Part shown: piece by piece, positions 26,700 to 33,126 of the stretch
Numbering within the stretch: position 1 is the stretch's first letter
Layout: each line of letters starts with the position of its first letter
Assembly: GCA_937967455.1 (NCBI GenBank)
Contig: CALCJK010000011.1
Coordinates: forward strand, 107,924 to 171,923
Length of the DNA: 64,000 nt
Reading direction: 5' to 3'
Source of the DNA: an uncultured bacterium
GTDB taxonomy: Bacteria; Bacteroidota; Ignavibacteria; UBA10030; BY39
Notes under the pieces: generated by a model
The model's input: only the letters and a program-made list of their open reading frames with translations
Told to the model about the DNA's origin: nothing
The model's database searches: none
Translations under genes and position numbers: made by a program

Positions 26700-28790
26700 A
26701 TGAAATACTTAAAAATATTTTTAGGAATATGCTTGGTGATGTTATTGATATCGAGCATTAGTTATACTGCAGATATTGTATCTGCACAATCAGGAGCATG
26801 GGCTTCAACAACTACCTGGGTCGGAGGTGTTGTACCTACATCTTCTGATAATGTGATAATTGCAAGTGGTCATACAGTTGAAATTGTTGCAAGTGGTGTA
26901 AGTTGTAATAATTTGACAATTCAAAGTGGTGCAAAATTATGGGGTAATGCGTTTAAAACAACCTCAAAGTTTTTGCGTATATATGGAACAACAGTTACAG
27001 TTGATGGAACTTATGGTGGAGATGATGATGCACTTGGTATAAGTCTTTATAACAGTTCACCACAGACAGTAACAATAACTGGAAGTGGTGTATTCAAAGC
27101 TAATCGTGTTCAACAGAATGTATCTGGTAACCATCTAATTTTTAATATGGATTCTGAAATTCATTATGCTGGAAGTTCGGCTACTGGGAGTACAGGATTA
27201 TATATAAGCACTTCGGGTTACAGCTTTACAGCTACAGTTAATGCGGGTAAAACTTTAACTATGGGAAAATATAGTTATATATCCTCACATACCAGCAGTT
27301 ATACATCTGCAGGTACAGGAAATTTAACTTTAAATATTTATGGAACTTTAAGTTGTGTTGATTCAGGTGCTCGTATTAATTTAACTACAAGTGGTAGCTA
27401 TGCAACAGCATTAAATATTTATAATGGTGGAGTCGTCAATATTGCTAATATTTTTAATGCAAACTTGGGCAGTAACATAAATATAAATATATACAATGGT
27501 GGTACTTTAAATGCTTTGTCACCACCGCCAGGTATAGAATGTCAATTAAATTTAGATAATGCTAATGTTACACTAGATGGTAATTTAAATATTTCATCAA
27601 TTGGTCAGGCATCATTTTATAATTTAACAATTAATAATACAAATGGTCTGACATTAGGTACAAATACAACTATAAAAAATGTTCTTACTTTAACAAATGG
27701 CAAAGTAACACTTGGAAATTACAATCTTTTTATTGCTGGTTCTATAAGTGGAGCATCATCTTCAAATTATATAGTTACAAACGGAACTGGTTATCTAAGT
27801 TTTGCTAATGTTGGTTCAACTAATGTTCTCTTCCCTGTAGGTACAGCATCTTCTTATAATCCTGTTGTCATTAACAATGCTGGAACAGTTGATACTTTCT
27901 ATGTGCGAGTGAAATCAACATTTGATAATACACCTGTAGATCCCAATAAAGTAGTTAATCGTCAATGGACAATAACAGAAAAAAATATCGGTGGAAGTGA
28001 CGCAACCATTACCTTCCAATGGAATGCAGCAGAAGAAGCAAGCGGATTTGACCGCTCAGCAGGTATTGTGATTGGTAGATGGGCTGGTTTGCAGTGGGTA
28101 AGTTACCCAGCTGTATATCAAGGTGGGTCTGATCCATACTCCGCTTATATAGGCAACATCACTGAATTTTCTGACTTTGCGATAGGAAATGCAGGATCCT
28201 TACCAGTTCAGATTGTTTCATTTGTCGGTAATATAATAGCAAATGGTAAGGTTAAACTTGAATGGCAAACTGTTAGTGAAATTGAAAACTTCGGCTTCTA
28301 TGTAGAAAAATTCAATGAAACCGTAAACGATTTTGTCACAGTCAGTGAGTTAATCCCTGGTGCAGGTACCACACTTCAACCTCAAATCTATTCATGGATA
28401 GATGAAAATGCTGTTGAAACAAATCTTCAGTATCGACTGAAACAGGTTGATATAAATGGACTTGTAAATTATTTTGGACCGATAATGTTGAACCCGACAG
28501 AAGTAATTGATAACTCAGTGCCAGCAGTGTTTGCATTGCATCAGAATTATCCGAATCCGTTCAATCCATCAACAACAATTGTATTCTCACTTGCTGAAGC
28601 AAATTACACAACAGTTAAGATATATAATTTGCTTGGAAGTGAAATTGCAACATTATTTGCAGGTGATGCAGAATCAGGCAAGTTGTATTCAGTTAAGTTT
28701 GATGGAAGTAGCTTAAGCAGTGGAATTTATTTGTACAAACTTCAAAGTGGAAATAATGTTGAAGTCCGTAAACTAATGCTAATGAAGTAA
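26700..28790 (+). CDS. Secreted T9SS protein with G8-like N-terminal region
   Basis: A 696-residue secreted protein of unknown function. The signal peptide (about 1-28, starting MKYLKIFLGICL) closely resembles that of the 1307-residue protein upstream, and the mature start (GAWASTTTWVGG...NVIIASGHTVEI) is the same kind of beta-rich region. A long Ser/Thr/Asn-rich beta-solenoid-like middle follows, then a domain around residues 500-600 (VQIVSFVGNI...VKLEWQTVSEIENFGFYVE) often seen just before sorting tails, and YPNPFNPST near residue 617. No catalytic residues were recognised. A surface or adhesive role near the pectin enzymes is inference. Confidence 0.87.
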   Translation: MKYLKIFLGICLVMLLISSISYTADIVSAQSGAWASTTTWVGGVVPTSSDNVIIASGHTVEIVASGVSCNNLTIQSGAKLWGNAFKTTSKFLRIYGTTVTVDGTYGGDDDALGISLYNSSPQTVTITGSGVFKANRVQQNVSGNHLIFNMDSEIHYAGSSATGSTGLYISTSGYSFTATVNAGKTLTMGKYSYISSHTSSYTSAGTGNLTLNIYGTLSCVDSGARINLTTSGSYATALNIYNGGVVNIANIFNANLGSNININIYNGGTLNALSPPPGIECQLNLDNANVTLDGNLNISSIGQASFYNLTINNTNGLTLGTNTTIKNVLTLTNGKVTLGNYNLFIAGSISGASSSNYIVTNGTGYLSFANVGSTNVLFPVGTASSYNPVVINNAGTVDTFYVRVKSTFDNTPVDPNKVVNRQWTITEKNIGGSDATITFQWNAAEEASGFDRSAGIVIGRWAGLQWVSYPAVYQGGSDPYSAYIGNITEFSDFAIGNAGSLPVQIVSFVGNIIANGKVKLEWQTVSEIENFGFYVEKFNETVNDFVTVSELIPGAGTTLQPQIYSWIDENAVETNLQYRLKQVDINGLVNYFGPIMLNPTEVIDNSVPAVFALHQNYPNPFNPSTTIVFSLAEANYTTVKIYNLLGSEIATLFAGDAESGKLYSVKFDGSSLSSGIYLYKLQSGNNVEVRKLMLMK

Positions 28791-28799
28791 TTTTATAAT

Positions 28800-28947
28800 C
28801 CTGAGCGTAGCGAAGGATCTGACCATGCCCCTGAGCGTAGCGAAGGATCTGACCTCAAGTCACTCTGAGCGAAGCGAAGAGTCTGACCATGCCTCTGAGC
28901 GAACCGAAGAGTCTGACCATGCCCCTGAGCGAAGCCAAGAGTCTAAC
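28800..28947. repeat. Cluster 1 of short TGAGCG-AGCGAAG repeats (5 copies)
   Basis: Five copies of a roughly 25-30 base repeat with core TGAGCGnAGCGAAG, the first two ending GGATCTGAC and the last three ending AGAGTCT. The segment CAAGTCACTCTGAGCG separates the two types. It starts about 10 bases after the stop of the secreted protein gene. No gene is present. Confidence 0.85.
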
Positions 28948-28956
28948 AACAATCAC

Positions 28957-29015
28957 CCGAGTCCACGCCTCCCGGCTCTGTCATCCTGAATTTTCAGGTG
29001 GCAGAGCGGACTCGG
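28957..29015. repeat. Nested inverted repeat (long hairpin)
   Basis: Three nested inverted pairs: CCGAGTCC 28957-28964 with GGACTCGG 29008-29015, GCTCTG 28975-28980 with CAGAGC 29002-29007, and CCTGAA 28985-28990 with TTCAGG 28993-28998. No T-run follows, so it is more likely a repeat relic than a terminator. It shares CGAGTCC and GGACTCG with the palindrome at 25670-25694. Confidence 0.55.
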
Positions 29016-29065
29016 ATTGTAAATAACTAATTAACAAAAAAATATTTAAAAAGAGACGTAGTAAT

Positions 29066-29953
29066 ATGACCGATTCACATAATCCACTTAAAAATTTTCT
29101 AAAGAAACATGATTATTTAATTGCCATCGATTCTGATGGGTGCGCATTCGATTCAATGGAAATCAAACATAAAGAATGTTTCATTCCAAACATTATTAAG
29201 TACTTCAATGTACAACCCATTTCTAGATTTGTGCGTACCTCTGCCGAGTTTGTCAATCTCTATTCAAAGTGGCGTGGCATAAATCGTTTTCCTGCACTTG
29301 TCAAAACATTTGACCTGCTAAAAGATTGGGAAGAAGTGCAACGCCGAAATGCAAAAATGCCAGATCTGGAACCACTCCGTGAATGGATAAAAAGAGAGAC
29401 CAAACTTGGTAATCCAACTTTAAAAAAAGAAATAGAAAAAACAAACAATTCAGTTTTAAAACTTGTTTTAATCTGGAGTGAAGCGGTTAACCGAACAATT
29501 GAGGAGATGGTATATGGTATTCCACCATTCCCGTTTGTGCGGGAAACACTTGAATCAGTTTCACAGTGGGCTGATATTTTAGTTTGCTCTCAAACTCCTG
29601 AAGAAGCTTTAAGACGAGAATGGGCTGAACATAATATTGCCCAATATGCTAATGTTATTGCTGGACAGGAAATGGGTAGTAAAAAAGAGCATATTGCAAT
29701 TGTCGCAAATGGTAGATATGATAAGGATAAAATTATTATGATTGGAGATGCATTTGGGGATCTTGATGCTGCTCGTGCTAATAGTGCTTATTTCTATCCT
29801 ATAAATCCTGGTGATGAGGATAAATCCTGGGAGCAGTTCTTTAAAACTGCTGCAGAACTTTTCAGAAAAGGAAAATATGATAAAGATTACGAATCCAAAC
29901 TATTAGAGGATTTTTTTAAAAGATTACCCGAAACACCACCCTGGAAAAGGTAA
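29066..29953 (+). CDS. HAD-superfamily hydrolase
   Basis: A 295-residue cytoplasmic protein with the HAD nucleophile motif DSDG (Asp22 and Asp24), a helical cap region, a QTPE block at the second-motif position, and a C-terminal acidic motif in IMIGDAFGDLDAA. These support phosphatase or phosphotransferase activity. The substrate cannot be deduced. It stands alone between two clusters of short repeats at the end of the pectin region, so a link to sugar-phosphate handling is only suggested by position. The start follows AAAGAGACG. Confidence 0.78.
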   Translation: MTDSHNPLKNFLKKHDYLIAIDSDGCAFDSMEIKHKECFIPNIIKYFNVQPISRFVRTSAEFVNLYSKWRGINRFPALVKTFDLLKDWEEVQRRNAKMPDLEPLREWIKRETKLGNPTLKKEIEKTNNSVLKLVLIWSEAVNRTIEEMVYGIPPFPFVRETLESVSQWADILVCSQTPEEALRREWAEHNIAQYANVIAGQEMGSKKEHIAIVANGRYDKDKIIMIGDAFGDLDAARANSAYFYPINPGDEDKSWEQFFKTAAELFRKGKYDKDYESKLLEDFFKRLPETPPWKR

Positions 29954-29970
29954 CGAAATTAATTTCATAT

Positions 29971-30118
29971 CCTGAGCGATAGCGAAGGATCTGTCTACCC
30001 CCTGAGCGATAGCGAAGGATCTGTCTACACCCCTGAGCGATAGCGAAGGATCTGACACCAAGTCACTCTGAGCGCAGCGAAGAGTCCGACCAAGCCCCTG
30101 AGCGCAGCGAAGGGTCAC
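29971..30118. repeat. Cluster 2 of short TGAGCG-AGCGAAG repeats (5 copies)
   Basis: Three copies of the GGATCT type, all with the variant GCGATAGCG, then CCAAGTCACTC and two copies of the AGAGTC/GGGTC type. The layout is the same as in clusters 1, 3 and 4. The rest of the gap, to 30226, holds an AT-rich leader for the PUR gene. Confidence 0.85.
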
Positions 30119-30226
30119 CCCCACATTCAGAAAAATTTGATTATACACTTTATTTTTCTTATTTTTATTTAGACTTTGAGATTCGTCTCCCGAGGAGTAA
30201 AAGTTTAACAATTTATGGAGGTTAAA

Positions 30227-30451
30227 ATGGAAAGTTTATTCTCAAAAACAATTAAGGCAGGGAAAACTACTTATTTTGTAGATGTACGAGAAGCCAAAAA
30301 CAAATCCCGGTATATTACGATTACAGAGAGTAAAAAATCAACAACTGATCCCAGTAAATTTACAAACAAGCGTATCATCGTTTTTGATAATAGTGCTGAA
30401 AAAGTAAAGAACGCACTTGATGAAGCAATTCAGTTAATTAATCAGAAGTAA
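30227..30451 (+). CDS. PUR-family (DUF3276) nucleic-acid-binding protein
   Basis: A 74-residue protein resembling the single-repeat bacterial PUR-alpha-like proteins: residues 1-55 form the expected beta strands (AGKTTYFVDVREAKNKSRYITITE) and the C-terminus an amphipathic helix. Family members bind single-stranded nucleic acid, usually as dimers. An ATG 12 bases earlier gives four extra residues, but a strong GGAGG lies inside that extension five bases before the start chosen here, so the shorter form is more likely. It is monocistronic and flanked by repeat clusters. Confidence 0.75.
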   Translation: MESLFSKTIKAGKTTYFVDVREAKNKSRYITITESKKSTTDPSKFTNKRIIVFDNSAEKVKNALDEAIQLINQK

Positions 30452-30519
30452 GTTAAGAAGAATAAATATTTTCTTAGAACAGAGGTCTTTCTTTGAATGC
30501 ACCTAGGGGCATCTCTATT

Positions 30520-30668
30520 CCTGAGCGTAGCGAAGGATCCGACTACTCCCTCTGAGCGTAGCGAAGGATCCGACTACTCCCTCTGAGCGTAGCGAAGGAT
30601 CTGACACCAAGTCACTCTGAGCGAAGCGAAGAGTCTGACCATACCCCTGAGCGCAGCGAAGGCTCTGA
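30520..30668. repeat. Cluster 3 of short TGAGCG-AGCGAAG repeats (5 copies)
   Basis: Three GGATCC/GGATCT-type copies followed by ACACCAAGTCACTC and two copies of the AGAGTCT/GGCTCT type. The 250-base gap between the PUR and GIY-YIG genes holds little else. Confidence 0.85.
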
Positions 30669-30701
30669 TTAAATTTACAGACTCTGTAACTATTCAATAA
30701 A

Positions 30702-31028
30702 ATGAAAACATACTACGTATATATTTTAACTAATAAAAAACATGGTACACTATACACCGGCATGACAAACAATTTAAGAAGAAGATTGTATGAACATAAA
30801 CAAAAGAGATTTGGATTTACAAGTAAATATAATTTAACGAAATTAGTATACTATGAAGAAACCAGTAATGTTAAAGAGGCAATTTCCAGAGAAAAGCAAA
30901 TTAAAGGATGGTTGAGGAGTAAAAAAATTAAATTGATAGAATCTATTAATCCTGAGTGGAAAGATTTGAGTGATTGTCCGACTCTCAGTCATCCTGAGCG
31001 TAGCGAAGGATCTGTCCTTACCCCCTGA
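30702..31028 (+). CDS. GIY-YIG domain protein with repeat-derived C-terminus
   Basis: A 108-residue small nuclease-domain protein. YYVYIL at the N-terminus and LYTGMTNNLRRRLYEH are the GIY-YIG core, where the tyrosines and the arginine are the family's functional residues. The family (UPF0213/YhbQ-like) usually ends near residue 93, here INPEWKDLS; the last residues (HPERSEGSVLTP) are translated from a copy of the short intergenic repeat that begins at 30993. The stop therefore lies inside the repeat. The physiological role of such stand-alone GIY-YIG proteins is not established. Confidence 0.85.
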   Translation: MKTYYVYILTNKKHGTLYTGMTNNLRRRLYEHKQKRFGFTSKYNLTKLVYYEETSNVKEAISREKQIKGWLRSKKIKLIESINPEWKDLSDCPTLSHPERSEGSVLTP

Positions 31029-31260
31029 GCGTAGCGAAGGATCTGACACCAAGTCACTCTGAGCGAAGCGAAGAGTCTGTCCAAGCCCCTGAGCGAAGCG
31101 AAGAGTCTGTCCAAGCCCCTGAGCGAAGCGAAAAGTCTGACCAAGCCCCTGAGCGAAGCGAAGAGTCTGTCCAAGCCCCTGAGCGCAGCGAAGAGTCCGT
31201 CCAAGCCCCTGAGCGAAGCGAAGAGTCTGACCCCGCTCTGAGCGTTAGCGAAGAGCCTGA
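30993..31260. repeat. Cluster 4 of short TGAGCG-AGCGAAG repeats (9 copies)
   Basis: Two GGATCT-type copies, then CACCAAGTCACTC, then seven AGAGTCT-type copies; six of these are nearly regular tandem units of about 30 bases. The cluster begins inside the GIY-YIG reading frame and ends eight bases before the stop codon of the convergent PEP carboxykinase gene. There are no unique spacers. Confidence 0.88.
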
Positions 31261-31267
31261 TCGAATG

Positions 31268-33100
31268 TCATCTCCAGCGCCAGCTGCCTGGTCTGCGTGG
31301 ACGTGTAAATTGCTCTTCAGTTTCGAAAACCGTTTCTCTTTCTCCACTTGTAGATGGAATAAAAACGAATTTTTTCCCAAAAGTTCTCTCTATCGCAAAA
31401 GCTTTTTCAGCTGCATTAATTATCTCTGGCTTTAATCCCTCAGATGCAATCTCTTCAGTCCACTTTCTTCTCCCATCTACCAGATCTTTTATATAATGTG
31501 CTATTTGTTCATCATTATAAAATTTATAAACATCCCACTCACTTAATGTTTTGCCCTCGCAACTTACAATCGACTTTGTACCCAAAATACCTAACTCATA
31601 TTTATTTGTACCTCTTAAATCGCCGCGCTGAATTGCTGCCATTAAGTCTAGCGGTACTCTATTTGTTTTTCTAACTAAAGTCTTTTTAATTTTTCCAGCT
31701 TCTTCTTTTATATCAATAATCTCACCCATTCCACCTGTATTATACATCATAAATTTTACTTTATTTGGGTATTTACTGGTTAATTCCATCACAATATCAT
31801 AAAACCTGTTTACTTTTCTCGCTCTTGATCCAATAATAAAATCATCAGTACCAACTATTCTAACTGATTCGCCAGCTTTTGCAGGATTGGTAGCAAAACT
31901 GTGTGTTGATTCGCCCCAGAGATATGCTAAAACTCCTTGCTCAGCTGTTAATTCCTGAGCAAAAGGCATAATAGTATTTCGACGTGTGATAAAAGCAAAA
32001 ATAATTCCATCAAGCTCATCAAGCGATGGTAAATTAATAGATTTGGAACTTATACCAACTAATTTTCCATCTCTTTTAACACGCAATTTATCTCTAAAAA
32101 CAATTGCACGACCATTTGCACAGAGTGATTCGTCTAAAAATTGTATTTCGCCATCGTGCGAAATCATTACATTTTCGAGTAATGCACTTTTATCAGTAAG
32201 TGCATAATACATTGCTTCTTGTTGTTCAGGTACAATATCTGTTTTTACATAAAATCCGTTCTCTGTTCCAAGTGCTGAGCCATCTCTTCGTAAAAACACA
32301 ATGTCGTCTTGAGCAACCTCTGTTTTTTCACCCTTTGTGTGATCAAGTCCAAGTTGGTGGCAGGACCAGGTCGATTTTCCAGTAGCAGTCATTCCGAAAA
32401 GAAAGATTCCATATCTTTTGAGTTTACCAGTTTTAGCATCCATTGCTGTTACCACCTTCGTACCCGCGTGTAATCCTAACATACCCTGTTCATCTGCCAA
32501 AAACATTGCCTGTCTTAAAAACCCTTTTTTATCCTCACCCATATAGTCAGTCCCAAGTGCAATGTTTAAATTATATTCTGGAAATGTAAGTATCTGTTGA
32601 CGCATTTGATGCTCTTCAGGAATATGAATCATAATTAGATTCGGTCCCGGGCGAGAAGTTGGTTTCAACAATGTGTTTCCCCACATATAACCAATCCTGT
32701 AATTCTTTGGATCGGCAGTGCACACATACAAATCACAGATTGGATTAAATGTGCTATTATCTCCCATTTGCCTTCGAATATGATAGAAAGGAAGAGTTTT
32801 TAAATAATGTAGTATTTTTTCAAGTTGATCAGGTGCTTTTTCTATGAGTTGTTTTTGATTGTCGTCAGGATTTGGTAGCTGAACATATTCGCTGCCTAAA
32901 TAAACCGTCTTCGCTGCAAGTCGGTTTGAAACGAAAGATCTCCAGCCATATGAGCCATATTTTGTTTTTGTACCGAATTCTCTTGCTCGTGGTTCCAACC
33001 AGTCAAGATCAACATTTTTAATATTAGGTCCTTTTAGTAATGGAATTAGTTGTTCATAAAATTTTTTGTATAATTCGGTATTGTATATAGGTTTTGGCAT
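31268..33100 (-). CDS. pckA: ATP-type phosphoenolpyruvate carboxykinase
   Basis: Reversible conversion of oxaloacetate and ATP to phosphoenolpyruvate, ADP and CO2. The 610-residue protein has the P-loop GMTATGKST near residues 234-242, the acidic segment QDDIVFLRRDG that binds metal, and an upstream block around RQAMFLADEQGMLGLHAGTKV typical of the ATP-dependent fold. It is longer than the approximately 540-residue enterobacterial enzyme. It is transcribed after the aminotransferase fusion gene, 26 bases apart; aspartate amino transfer would supply its oxaloacetate. A short repeat array abuts its 3' end. Confidence 0.87.
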   Translation of the reverse strand: MPKPIYNTELYKKFYEQLIPLLKGPNIKNVDLDWLEPRAREFGTKTKYGSYGWRSFVSNRLAAKTVYLGSEYVQLPNPDDNQKQLIEKAPDQLEKILHYLKTLPFYHIRRQMGDNSTFNPICDLYVCTADPKNYRIGYMWGNTLLKPTSRPGPNLIMIHIPEEHQMRQQILTFPEYNLNIALGTDYMGEDKKGFLRQAMFLADEQGMLGLHAGTKVVTAMDAKTGKLKRYGIFLFGMTATGKSTWSCHQLGLDHTKGEKTEVAQDDIVFLRRDGSALGTENGFYVKTDIVPEQQEAMYYALTDKSALLENVMISHDGEIQFLDESLCANGRAIVFRDKLRVKRDGKLVGISSKSINLPSLDELDGIIFAFITRRNTIMPFAQELTAEQGVLAYLWGESTHSFATNPAKAGESVRIVGTDDFIIGSRARKVNRFYDIVMELTSKYPNKVKFMMYNTGGMGEIIDIKEEAGKIKKTLVRKTNRVPLDLMAAIQRGDLRGTNKYELGILGTKSIVSCEGKTLSEWDVYKFYNDEQIAHYIKDLVDGRRKWTEEIASEGLKPEIINAAEKAFAIERTFGKKFVFIPSTSGERETVFETEEQFTRPRRPGSWRWR

Positions 33101-33126
33101 TCTTTGTCTCGGATTAATTTTTTAAT

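Noticed and set aside
31053..31240. Regular repeats of about 30 bases that resemble a CRISPR array
   Set aside because: The units follow each other directly with no unique spacers, the same core occurs in three other clusters, and no cas gene is near.
30989..31380. Overlapping frames on the - strand encoding repeated LRGLDRLFAS and SSLRSGAWTD peptides
   Set aside because: They are translations of the short repeats in other frames and overlap the real end of the PEP carboxykinase gene.
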